A DNA stretch of 12,232 nt from the NCBI GenBank assembly GCA_002352045.1, contig DEHT01000009.1:12076-24307 (forward strand), in the 5' to 3' direction. The position numbers and the translations under genes were made by a program. This DNA is from Chitinophagaceae bacterium UBA2793. Its GTDB lineage: Bacteria > Bacteroidota > Bacteroidia > Chitinophagales > Chitinophagaceae. Positions 1 to 6,289 of the stretch are shown piece by piece. Below the pieces are notes generated by a model, which was given only the letters and a program-made list of their open reading frames with translations, had not been told where the DNA came from and made no database searches. Positions within the stretch are counted from its first letter, which is position 1. Each line of letters opens with the position of its first letter.

Positions 1-2
1 TT

Positions 3-1346
3 GAAAATGGGAAGACTGTTCCATTTAAATTTCATTTTGGTGCGCCAAGCTGTGTGCCTGCCACAATTTTTGAAACAGCAGGAGCCCAATTAAATGCAGC
101 AGATGTAGATACGCTTTTGGCAATGCCCGAAATAAAATACCTGAGCGAAATGATGAATTTTCCAGGAGTATTAAATGCCGATGAAGAAGTGATGCAAAAA
201 ATTGCCTCAGCAAAAAAATACGATAAGCCTGTGGATGGGCATGCGCCGGGTTTAAGAGGTGTTACTGCCAAAAAATATATTGATGCAGGCATTAGTACCG
301 ACCATGAATGTTTTACAGCCGAAGAAGCCACGGACAAATTAGGCTTTGGCATGAAAATATTAATAAGAGAAGGGAGTGCTGCAAAAAACTTTGAAGCTCT
401 AATTGATTTAATGCACAGTCATTATGAAAACATGATGTTTTGTAGTGATGATAAACACCCCGACAGCCTGTTGGTGAATCATATCAACCAATTATGCAAA
501 AGAGCTGTTGCCAAAGGCATTGATGTGTTTAAAGTATTACAGGTTGCTTGCATCAACCCTGTATTGCATTACAATATGGATAATGGCATTTTAAGAGAAA
601 ACGATGCGGCTGATTTTGTTTTATTAAAAGATCTTAAAAATTTTGAAGTGTTGCAAACCTATATCAATGGAAAATTGGTAGCAGAAAATGGAAAATCATT
701 TATAGAAACTAAACCGGCAATTGCCATTAATCAATTCAATTGCAATCTTAAAAAACCGGAAGATTTTAAAGTGATAGCCCAGCCCGGCAACGAATGGGTA
801 GATGTGATAGAAGCATTGGAAGGGCAGCTTATTACTAATCATTTAAAAGAAAAAGCATTCATCCAAAATGAAGAAATAATAAGCGATGTAAATAGGGATA
901 TTTTAAAAATAATAGTGGTTAACCGCTATAATAATGCACCGATATCAAAAGCATTCATTAAAAATATTGGCCTTACACAAGGCGCATTGGCTTCTTCGGT
1001 TGCCCACGACAGTCATAATATAGTAGCCGTAGGGGTTGATGACGAAAGTATTTGCAAAGCAGTAAACCTAATTATTAAAGAACAGGGTGGCATAAGTGCA
1101 ATAAGCAAAACCGAAGAAAAGATTTTGGGTTTACCCGTTGCAGGATTAATGAGTACAAAGGACGGGTACAAAGTGGCAGCGGCATATACTGCCATTGATC
1201 AATTTGTAAAAAAAGAATTGGGTAGTCCATTATCGGCACCTTTTATGACCCTTTCATTTATGGCGTTATTGGTAATACCCCATTTAAAACTGAGCGATAA
1301 GGGTTTGTTTAATGGTGATAGTTTTTCCTTTATCAATCATGCATAA
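3..1346 (+). CDS. ade: Adenine deaminase, 5' truncated by the window edge
   Basis: Adenine deaminase hydrolyses adenine to hypoxanthine and ammonia in purine salvage. It is a cytosolic metal-dependent amidohydrolase. The reading frame is open from the first complete codon (base 3). The peptide before the GTG at 54 (FGAPSC, then VPAT.FETAG) already belongs to the family, so that GTG is not the start and roughly the first 100 residues, including the HxH metal site, lie outside. Visible landmarks are DGHAPGL (His codon 240-242), STDHECF just after it, and CSDDKHPDSL (first Asp codon 447-449), which is the catalytic-Asp region. The C-terminal adenine deaminase domain follows, with NRYNNAP and SVAHDSHNI near bases 930-1020. 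No frameshift or internal stop is seen. A hairpin follows directly after the TAA. The protein family is clear; the gene symbol follows common use. Confidence 0.95.
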   Translation, partial: ENGKTVPFKFHFGAPSCVPATIFETAGAQLNAADVDTLLAMPEIKYLSEMMNFPGVLNADEEVMQKIASAKKYDKPVDGHAPGLRGVTAKKYIDAGISTDHECFTAEEATDKLGFGMKILIREGSAAKNFEALIDLMHSHYENMMFCSDDKHPDSLLVNHINQLCKRAVAKGIDVFKVLQVACINPVLHYNMDNGILRENDAADFVLLKDLKNFEVLQTYINGKLVAENGKSFIETKPAIAINQFNCNLKKPEDFKVIAQPGNEWVDVIEALEGQLITNHLKEKAFIQNEEIISDVNRDILKIIVVNRYNNAPISKAFIKNIGLTQGALASSVAHDSHNIVAVGVDDESICKAVNLIIKEQGGISAISKTEEKILGLPVAGLMSTKDGYKVAAAYTAIDQFVKKELGSPLSAPFMTLSFMALLVIPHLKLSDKGLFNGDSFSFINHA

Positions 1347-1351
1347 AAAAA

Positions 1352-1380
1352 GGCAGTCTTTACAGCTGCCGTTATATTTT
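1352..1380. terminator. Bidirectional terminator between ade and the lipoprotein gene
   Basis: A GGCAG/CTGCC stem (1352-1356 with 1366-1370) has a 9-base loop. On the minus strand it is followed by seven T (complement of the A-run 1345-1351), a good intrinsic terminator for the lipoprotein gene. On the plus strand it is followed by the weaker tract GTTATATTTT. It sits between two convergent genes, which supports shared use. Confidence 0.65.
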
Positions 1381-1398
1381 AAAAAATTAATTTTCGCC

Positions 1399-1824
1399 TT
1401 ACTTCGCTTCTACTTTTGCCGAAACAACTGCAATAGCTACGCTATCGGTTCCCTTTGCAACAAACAGTTTTGTTTTGAATGATTTGCTTTGTCCGGGCGC
1501 AATTACTTCATAAATGGTTTCCCTGTCTTCTTCCAACAGCACACCCGTTTTGCTGTAAAAACTAATTTTAAGATCTACGTCTTTAAAGCTGGCCATTTTA
1601 GCGTTGTTGGTTACCTTTCCTTTCACCACTCTTTGCCCAATTAAATTTTTTTTGTCGGATACGGTTGCACTAATAAATTTTGCCGGGGTTTTCTTTTCCT
1701 GTTCTTCAAGCGAAACTTTAGTGTCTTCATACTTATTGGCCATATCCTTTTCATTGCTTGCTTCATCCCCACATGCCATTAGTGCCAAAAACAAAACTAC
1801 TACCGCAGAAAATATTTTTTTCAT
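1399..1824 (-). CDS. Small lipoprotein of unknown function
   Basis: This is a 141-residue predicted lipoprotein. The N-terminus has MKK, a hydrophobic stretch (residues 4-16) and a lipobox-like LMAC with the lipidated Cys at 18. The following GDEASNEKD is acidic, and in Bacteroidota acidic residues after the Cys often go with surface export (inference only here). After a charged linker (about 22-48), residues 50-139 look like one beta-rich domain (KGKVTNNAK..FKDVDLKISFYSKTG..L). This resembles the FxLyD-like domains that follow lipoprotein anchors, with an NxG-type conserved turn and an apparent carrier or adhesion-like fold rather than an enzyme. No catalytic motif is seen. The gene stands alone, divergent from upp and convergent with ade. 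A perfect TAnnTTTG box lies about 20 bases upstream. The family assignment is tentative; lipoprotein status is fairly secure. Confidence 0.8.
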   Translation of the reverse strand: MKKIFSAVVVLFLALMACGDEASNEKDMANKYEDTKVSLEEQEKKTPAKFISATVSDKKNLIGQRVVKGKVTNNAKMASFKDVDLKISFYSKTGVLLEEDRETIYEVIAPGQSKSFKTKLFVAKGTDSVAIAVVSAKVEAK

Positions 1825-1845
1825 GTTGCTTAATTAAAGTGTAAC

Positions 1846-1853
1846 CAAAAATA
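1846..1853 (-). promoter_or_regulatory. Putative Bacteroidota -7 box for the lipoprotein gene
   Basis: On the minus strand the bases read TATTTTTG, an exact match to the Bacteroidota -7 consensus TAnnTTTG. The box lies 21 bases before the lipoprotein ATG. No TTTG is visible at the usual -33 distance, so the call rests on one box and on position. Confidence 0.4.
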
Positions 1854-1875
1854 AGGGTGCTCCTGTAATTTATTA

Positions 1876-1883
1876 TAGATTTG
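1876..1883 (+). promoter_or_regulatory. Putative Bacteroidota -7 box for upp
   Basis: The bases read TAGATTTG, an exact match to TAnnTTTG, ending 61 bases before the upp start. It is divergent from the lipoprotein box 22 bases away. No good -33 element is seen. The leader between the box and the ATG contains an A-rich tract but no obvious riboswitch fold. Confidence 0.4.
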
Positions 1884-1944
1884 TGCCCGGTTACAAAAAA
1901 ATTAACAATAACAGTATTGCTGTTTTATCCAAAGTTTAAAAAAA

Positions 1945-2595
1945 ATGGTACACAATCTTAGCAAAGAACATTCATTAGTTAGCAATTGGGTAAGCGAATT
2001 AAGAAACGTAGAGGTACAAAATGATCGTTTGCGATTTCGCCGAAACTTAGAACGTATTGCAGAAGTGATAGGCTATGAAATAAGCAAACAATTAGAGTGG
2101 GAAATTAGTTCCATTACAACGCCTATGGGAATTGCAGATTGTAAAGTATTAAAAAGCCAGCCTGTGCTGGCAACTATTTTAAGAGCCGGATTGGCAATGC
2201 ACAATGGCTTGCTTAATTTTTTTGACCATGGCGATAATGCATTTTTAAGTGCATACCGTAAGCACAACCCCGATGGCAGTTTTGATATTAGTATGGAATA
2301 CATGAGTTGCCCGGAGTTGGATGGCAGGGTGGTAATTATTAGCGACCCAATGCTGGCAACCGGTGCTTCTTTGGTAAAATCTATTCAGTTTTTAAAAGCC
2401 GAAGGCGACATTAAAGCCATTCATATTGCTTGTGCCATTGCTTGTACCGTAGGTATTGAGTATGTTTTGCGAGAAGAGCCCAAAGCCACTATTTGGTGTG
2501 GAGATATTGATGATGAGCTTACCGCAAAAGGTTATATAGTACCCGGCTTAGGCGATGCAGGCGATTTGGCTTTTGGTGCTAAAATGCAGAGCTAA
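1945..2595 (+). CDS. upp: Uracil phosphoribosyltransferase
   Basis: This cytosolic pyrimidine-salvage enzyme makes UMP and pyrophosphate from uracil and PRPP. The protein has 216 residues, normal for the family. RAGL at 80-83 is the usual early motif. The PRPP-binding loop is VVIISDPMLATGAS (129-142, with D134 and T139-G140). The uracil-binding C-terminal segment GYIVPGLGDAGDLAFG is at 196-211 and is intact. The ATG at 1945 follows a poly-A tract. No Shine-Dalgarno is seen, as is common in this phylum. The gene appears monocistronic: an opposing gene lies upstream and a 125-base gap with a weak hairpin lies downstream. With adenine deaminase nearby it makes a small base-salvage neighbourhood, although the two genes do not share an operon. 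Confidence 0.96.
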   Translation: MVHNLSKEHSLVSNWVSELRNVEVQNDRLRFRRNLERIAEVIGYEISKQLEWEISSITTPMGIADCKVLKSQPVLATILRAGLAMHNGLLNFFDHGDNAFLSAYRKHNPDGSFDISMEYMSCPELDGRVVIISDPMLATGASLVKSIQFLKAEGDIKAIHIACAIACTVGIEYVLREEPKATIWCGDIDDELTAKGYIVPGLGDAGDLAFGAKMQS

Positions 2596-2626
2596 GCCTT
2601 CGATTGGTAATTTTTCGTTATACATC

Positions 2627-2648
2627 TGAGTATATCTGCTCATTTTTT
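2627..2648 (+). terminator. Weak possible terminator after upp
   Basis: A TGAG/CTCA stem of only 4 bp (2627-2630 with 2639-2642) is followed directly by six T. It sits about 30 bases past the upp stop, where a terminator is expected, but the stem is short and the call is tentative. Confidence 0.3.
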
Positions 2649-2690
2649 CAAAATATGGCCAAATGGGTGCAGCAATTAACCCCATTTGCT

Positions 2691-2698
2691 TATCTTTA
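2691..2698 (+). promoter_or_regulatory. Putative -7 box for the PorP/SprF-like gene
   Basis: The bases read TATCTTTA, matching TAnnTTTG at all but the last position, 22 bases before the ATG. No matching -33 element is evident. Position, and the repeat of the same octamer at 3855, are the main support. Confidence 0.3.
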
Positions 2699-2720
2699 AT
2701 TTTCTAGACTTACTAAAGAA

Positions 2721-3722
2721 ATGAGAAAACTCCTCCTATTTGGTTTTGTTGTTGCACTAGCTTTTAAGGCTAAGGCTCAAGACCCACATTTTTCGCAATT
2801 TTTTGCCTCACCGCTTACCCTTAACCCTGCGTTTACAGGTAAGTTTGATGGCAGTTGGAGACTGGCGGCTAACCATAGAGACCAATGGCCTTCTATTCCC
2901 AAAGCTTATGTTACCACAAGTGCATCTTTCGATTTTCCTATTTTAAAAAATAGAATACCCGAAGGTGATGTTTTTGGCGTAGGCATTTCGGGTGTTTCAG
3001 ATCAAAGTGCCAATAATCAATTAAAATTAAATTATGGTTCTCTTTCACTCTCCTATCATAAAGCATTAGACGAAGATGGATACCATACAATTGGCGCAGG
3101 GTTTCAAGGTACATACAGCAGCATGAATTTGGATGTGAGCAAACTGCATTTTGAAGATATGCTTACACAAAATGGTTTTACCGGTACAACTTCGGATATT
3201 TTAACCAATGGCCGAAATCAAAGCTATATGGACTTGAATGCAGGTGTGCTTTACTCCGGATCAACGGATGGCTTAAATAACTTTTACATTGGTGCATCTA
3301 TGTATCATATCAATAAACCTAAAGTAAGTTTTAAGGATAAAAACTGGTACCTGGCCGGACGTGTAACAGTGCATGGAGGTGGTACTTTTTACCTGAGCGA
3401 TGTGGTAAGTGTAAGCACTTCTGTAATCCATCAAATTCAAAATAAAGCAAGTGAAACTGTATTGGGTGCTGCATTTGGTTTAAATGCCAATGGCGATTTA
3501 GACAAGCCTGTAAATGTTTACTTAGGAAGTTGGATGCGTTTGAATGATGCAGTTATTCCCTATTTAGGACTGGAATTTAACAGCCTTCGTATAGGCGCTA
3601 CTTACGATGTAAACATTAGCAACCTTAAAGCTGCTACCGGTAGCCGTGGCGGTACAGAATTTTCTATTATTTATATTCACAGGCCTACCGAAACTAAAGG
3701 TATTCCCTGCCCAAGATTTTAA
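2721..3722 (+). CDS. PorP/SprF family type IX secretion-associated outer membrane protein
   Basis: This 333-residue predicted outer-membrane beta-barrel belongs to the PorP/SprF family, whose founding members take part in type IX secretion and gliding in Bacteroidota. Residues 1-20 are a signal peptide ending in KAKAQ. The mature start DPHFSQFFASP..LNPAFTG is the family hallmark, followed by W..AANHRDQWPSIP. The rest alternates polar and hydrophobic strands with repeated Gly-rich barrel motifs (GVGISG, IGAGFQG, LGAAFGL, RIGATYDV). The final YIHRPTETKGIPCPRF is also typical. The gene is isolated: no porK, porL, porM or porN homologue and no large adhesin or OmpA-like partner is in the window. 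It is therefore probably one of the paralogues that accompany particular secreted substrates rather than the core PorP (inference). A strong terminator follows. Confidence 0.9.
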   Translation: MRKLLLFGFVVALAFKAKAQDPHFSQFFASPLTLNPAFTGKFDGSWRLAANHRDQWPSIPKAYVTTSASFDFPILKNRIPEGDVFGVGISGVSDQSANNQLKLNYGSLSLSYHKALDEDGYHTIGAGFQGTYSSMNLDVSKLHFEDMLTQNGFTGTTSDILTNGRNQSYMDLNAGVLYSGSTDGLNNFYIGASMYHINKPKVSFKDKNWYLAGRVTVHGGGTFYLSDVVSVSTSVIHQIQNKASETVLGAAFGLNANGDLDKPVNVYLGSWMRLNDAVIPYLGLEFNSLRIGATYDVNISNLKAATGSRGGTEFSIIYIHRPTETKGIPCPRF

Positions 3723-3745
3723 TATTTGTTCTATTAAAAATATTG

Positions 3746-3773
3746 AACCGCTGAATGATTCAGCGGTTTTTTT
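3746..3773 (+). terminator. Strong intrinsic terminator after the PorP/SprF-like gene
   Basis: A perfect 10-bp stem, AACCGCTGAA (3746-3755) paired with TTCAGCGGTT (3759-3768), has a 3-base loop. Further T residues continue to 3773. It begins 23 bases after the stop codon. This is the best intrinsic terminator in the window. Confidence 0.9.
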
Positions 3774-3854
3774 ATTGGATAATTTTTTTGGGAGAACGCA
3801 AAGAAACGTTTACTTTTCACATTAATATATTGATGCAAAATGTTGATAGTTTAA

Positions 3855-3862
3855 TATCTTTA
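3855..3862 (+). promoter_or_regulatory. Possible relic promoter upstream of the KilA-N remnant
   Basis: The bases read TATCTTTA, one base off TAnnTTTG. A TTGA at 3830-3833 lies 21 bases upstream, roughly the -33 spacing. Downstream, the ATG at 3885 opens only 14 codons (MQHLFEQSYK...) before a stop inside the inverted-repeat arm. This may be the promoter and first codons of the lost gene; the support is weak. Confidence 0.25.
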
Positions 3863-3920
3863 GCTACTCGGTAGATAAATTGCTATGCAACACCTTTTTG
3901 AACAGTCGTATAAAAATTTA

Positions 3921-3935
3921 GTAAGCTAACGCTAC
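3921..3935. repeat. Left arm of imperfect inverted repeat
   Basis: GTAAGCTAACGCTAC matches the reverse complement of 4190-4204 at 13 of 15 bases. The arms bracket the KilA-N-like remnant with about 254 bases between them. The match does not extend on either side, so chance is possible. Confidence 0.35.
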
Positions 3936-3945
3936 GTCAAAATAA

Positions 3946-4152
3946 AATTTTTACAGCTTTGATTATGGCAAATATGGCGGAACTTATGCAACAATCAACG
4001 AACTGATATGCTTATCGAATATGGAGAACCTGAACGCTGTTTTCATCAACGAAAAAATTCCGCAAAAAGAACGATTGATAAAATTGAATAAAATAGCAAT
4101 CCAACAAATGAGCATTTTACAAGAATTTGGGCAACGAAAACTATTGAAATAA
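3946..4152 (+). pseudogene. Remnant of a KilA-N domain protein with internal deletion
   Basis: After a stop at 3943-3945 the frame is open for 68 codons to the TAA at 4150-4152. The first in-frame ATG (4021) is deep inside. From memory of the family, residues after TYA (TINELICLSNMENLNAVFIN, then PQKERLIKLNKIAIQQM) match the conserved C-terminus of phage-type KilA-N domain DNA-binding proteins of Bacteroidota, normally near 270-280 residues. The preceding YGKYGGTYA resembles a different segment of the same family, the GRYGGTYAHKD motif inside the KilA-N domain. The two are normally more than 100 residues apart, so the frame looks like an in-frame collapse at a shared TAYGCA-type sequence. No functional product is expected. 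The family call is by recognition, not by search. Confidence 0.5.
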
Positions 4153-4189
4153 CTAAAAAATAATCCAACACTTTTGATAGCACAGCATT

Positions 4190-4204
4190 GTAACATTAGC
4201 TTAC
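4190..4204. repeat. Right arm of imperfect inverted repeat
   Basis: GTAACATTAGCTTAC pairs with 3921-3935 with two mismatches. It begins 38 bases after the stop of the KilA-N-like remnant. It could mark the end of a small inserted element, but no target duplication is visible. Confidence 0.35.
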
Positions 4205-4320
4205 GGCTACTATCAGCAGCGGTTCTATCTGAGCGTTCATTATTTGGCTTTAGTTCTTATCTTCAACAAAAAATTTTTTTAATGATTATTTGTACAGGGC
4301 CGGGCAATCTATGAATTTCC

Positions 4321-4328
4321 TGCCTTTG
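4321..4328 (+). promoter_or_regulatory. Putative -7 box for the CysZ-like / RsmI-like pair
   Basis: TGCCTTTG (followed by CA) matches TAnnTTTG except at the second base. It lies 24 bases before the ATG at 4353, good spacing for the first gene of a two-gene operon. No clear -33 element is seen. Confidence 0.4.
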
Positions 4329-4352
4329 CAAATACTAGAACGAATTTAACGG

Positions 4353-5129
4353 ATGCTGAAAGAAATCATTATATCCATACAATCTTATGCAGAAGCTCAC
4401 CGGTTTATTAAAAAGCATCGGCTTTGGAAATGGATTATTATTCCGGGCCTCATCTATTCTATTTTATTTATAGCCGGCATTATTCTTTTTTGGAACACCA
4501 GTAATATGGCCATTGAGTTCATATTATTGAAAACCGGGGTGAAATCCTGGCTGGACCGCATGCAGGAAAGCTGGCTCAATTTTCTTTTTATTTTGGGTCA
4601 AATAGTTTTGCGGCTGGTATTGCTTTTGTTTTATTTTTCTCTCTTTAAATTTTTATTCCTCATCATTGGCTCTCCTGTTTTTGCCTACCTCAGCGAAAAA
4701 ACAGAGAGCATCATGGAAGGCCGAGATTTCCCTTTCAATTTTAAGCAGTTGATGAAAGATATTGTAAGAGGTGTTCGCATTGCTTTAAGAAACCTGCTTT
4801 GGCAAACCGTATATGTGCTTAGCATTTTCATTTTATCTTTTATACCATTGGTTGGATGGGTTTCGCCTTTAATTGCCTTATTGGTAGAGTGTTACTATTT
4901 CGGATTTTCAATGCTCGATTACAGTAGTGAACGCAATAAACTTTCTGCTTCGCAAAGCATTGAATTTATAGGCCGCCACAAAGGACTTGCTGTTGGCAAT
5001 GGTTTAGTATTTTACCTAATGCACATGATACCCATTCTAGGTTGGCTGTTAGCACCCAGCTATGCCGTAATTGCTGCTACCCTTAGCTTATTAAAAGCAA
5101 GACAAAAACAGGTTGTACAATATTTATGA
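4353..5129 (+). CDS. CysZ/EI24-like integral membrane protein
   Basis: This is a 258-residue inner-membrane protein with four or more hydrophobic segments (about 26-47, 77-107, 150-186 and 212-246). Family-like features are GSPVFAYLSEKTE (106-118) after a long hydrophobic pair, YYFGFSMLDY followed by Arg (181-194), and the C-terminal PILGW.LAPSYAVIAATL (227-244). These place it in the EI24/CysZ domain family. CysZ transports sulfate in proteobacteria, but Bacteroidota members have no proven substrate and no sulfate-assimilation gene is next to it, so sulfate transport should not be assumed. Its TGA overlaps the start of the methyltransferase gene by 4 bases (ATGA), which indicates translational coupling. 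Confidence 0.85.
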   Translation: MLKEIIISIQSYAEAHRFIKKHRLWKWIIIPGLIYSILFIAGIILFWNTSNMAIEFILLKTGVKSWLDRMQESWLNFLFILGQIVLRLVLLLFYFSLFKFLFLIIGSPVFAYLSEKTESIMEGRDFPFNFKQLMKDIVRGVRIALRNLLWQTVYVLSIFILSFIPLVGWVSPLIALLVECYYFGFSMLDYSSERNKLSASQSIEFIGRHKGLAVGNGLVFYLMHMIPILGWLLAPSYAVIAATLSLLKARQKQVVQYL

Positions 5130-5827
5130 GTAGTATTTATTTAATCCCCTGCACATTGGCCGAAGATGGTTTTGATGCCCTACCAACCTATGTACTAACT
5201 GCAGTAAAAGATTGCTCCGTAATTTTTGCAGAAAATGAAAGAACAGCCCGAAGGTTTTTAAAAGCCCTGGATCGCTCCATAGTAATTGACCATTTTGAAT
5301 GGTTTGCCATACACAAAGCAGAGGAAGAACAGCTCAATCAATTTAAAGAAAAAATAAAAGAGAAAAAAAATATTGCCATCATTAGCGAAGCCGGCTGCCC
5401 GGGCATTGCCGACCCCGGCCAAATTTTAATTGCTGCAGCACAAGAACTGCATTGCAACATTAAACCTTTAGTGGGGCCCAGTTCTATTTTATTGGCCTTA
5501 ATGGCCAGTGGCATGAATGGGCAACAGTTTGAATTTGTAGGTTATCTTCCAATTGACAATGCCGAACGCATCAAAAAAATAAAAGAACTGGAGCTGGCAT
5601 CTGCTAAGCTCAACAGTACCAAAATATTTATTGAAACGCCTTATCGAAATAATCAACTGCTGGAAACCTTAGTTCAGCAATGTGCTGCTAATACAAAAAT
5701 TTGTGTTGGTGTAAATATTACGGCTGCCAACGAATCAATAGTTACACAATCGGTTGCCAACTGGAAAAAGAAAAAGCCGGAGCTACACAAGCAACCGGCC
5801 ATATTTTTATTGTACGCAGGAAAATAA
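5126..5827 (+). CDS. SAM-dependent methyltransferase, RsmI-like (tetrapyrrole methylase fold)
   Basis: This is a 233-residue protein of the TP-methylase family closest to RsmI, which 2'-O-methylates C1402 of 16S rRNA. The N-terminus (YLIPCTLAEDG) takes the place of the RsmI motif that usually reads TPIGN. SEAGCPGIADPG (87-98) corresponds to the RsmI SDAGTPGISDPG motif. GPSS at 117-120 followed by LLALMASG, and FVGYLP (137-142), are family landmarks. ETPYRN (170-175) parallels the RsmI ESPHR motif. It is shorter than RsmI (about 280 residues) and diverges at the N-terminus and C-terminus. Bacteroidota often carry such a short form in addition to true RsmI, so its target may differ (inference). 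It overlaps the CysZ-like gene by 4 bases and its stop abuts the stop of the opposing gene with no gap. Confidence 0.88.
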   Translation: MSSIYLIPCTLAEDGFDALPTYVLTAVKDCSVIFAENERTARRFLKALDRSIVIDHFEWFAIHKAEEEQLNQFKEKIKEKKNIAIISEAGCPGIADPGQILIAAAQELHCNIKPLVGPSSILLALMASGMNGQQFEFVGYLPIDNAERIKKIKELELASAKLNSTKIFIETPYRNNQLLETLVQQCAANTKICVGVNITAANESIVTQSVANWKKKKPELHKQPAIFLLYAGK

Positions 5828-6253
5828 TCAACGTGCCACGTTTTCCATCTTCAATATACCATCTACAATATAAGGGCTAAAGCCTCTCCAGGGCAGGGCT
5901 TTTTTGTATTCCTTATAATGAAGGTCAAAATATTTTCCGCTGTTTTCCATTAATATTTTTGCGATGCTATCGTTTTCAACCGAAAACTCAAACTCGTACG
6001 ACTGAACAGAACCTACCGCTCTGGAACGCAGGCCCGATTGGATAAGTTTTCCTTCGTAAGTTTTAAAAACATTTCCTTTTTTAACCACATAATTCAACTC
6101 TCCCGATTTTACACCTTCTCCAAAAACATAGTAATACTTCCACCAAAATAAAAAGCCCAACACAAGAATTAGAATAAATGTAAACCAGCCTAAAAATTTT
6201 TTAAACCCGCTTTTAGCTTTTTTTACCGTGGCATTTAATGTAATATCTTCCAT
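5828..6253 (-). CDS. Small single-pass membrane protein, unknown function
   Basis: The start chosen is the ATG at 6253, giving 141 residues. A frame from 6259 would need a TTG and adds only two residues. A short basic N-terminus (KKAKSGFKKF) precedes one transmembrane helix near residues 21-40, rich in Leu, Ile, Phe and Trp. The remaining ~100 residues form a probable extracytoplasmic domain with YVVKKGNVFKTYEGKLIQSG and SYEFEFSVENDSIAKIL. This looks like a conserved Bacteroidota domain whose database labels have sometimes been unreliable. No catalytic motif is seen and no function is assigned. It lies 36 bases downstream of the M28 peptidase on the same strand, so the two are probably co-transcribed. 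Confidence 0.8.
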   Translation of the reverse strand: MEDITLNATVKKAKSGFKKFLGWFTFILILVLGFLFWWKYYYVFGEGVKSGELNYVVKKGNVFKTYEGKLIQSGLRSRAVGSVQSYEFEFSVENDSIAKILMENSGKYFDLHYKEYKKALPWRGFSPYIVDGILKMENVAR

Positions 6254-6289
6254 AAACAAGAATTAGTTTTTATAAAAATAGTAAAACTA

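Larger units (their letters stand above)
3774..4352. other. Gene-poor gap with decayed sequence
   Basis: No intact gene is supported in these 580 bases. The stretch holds a possible promoter (3855-3862), a short open stretch of 14 codons from the ATG at 3885, a KilA-N-like remnant (3946-4152), two arms of an imperfect inverted repeat and, at the right end, a likely promoter for the next gene. The minus-strand open frame across 3984-4196 has no recognisable domain and is probably a shadow of the remnant. Nothing was recognised between 4205 and 4320. Confidence 0.6.

Noticed and set aside
54..56. GTG as the start of adenine deaminase
   Set aside because: The frame is open to base 3 and the upstream residues (FKFHFGAPSC) are conserved family sequence, so the gene runs in from outside the window.
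3984..4196. 70-residue minus-strand open frame in the intergenic gap
   Set aside because: There is no recognisable domain, signal peptide or promoter, and it lies opposite the KilA-N-like remnant, whose translation is recognisable.
3921..4204. Integron attC or gene-cassette structure around the remnant
   Set aside because: The arms do not satisfy RYYYAAC/GTTRRRY, no second site pair is seen and there is no integrase in the window.
4353..5129. Sulfate transporter CysZ as a firm functional call
   Set aside because: Only the domain family is supported. No sulfate-assimilation gene adjoins it, and Bacteroidota members have no shown substrate that I know of.
6254..6259. TTG at 6259 as the start of the small membrane protein
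   Set aside because: It adds only two residues before an ATG at 6253, and the ATG start gives the more usual N-terminus.
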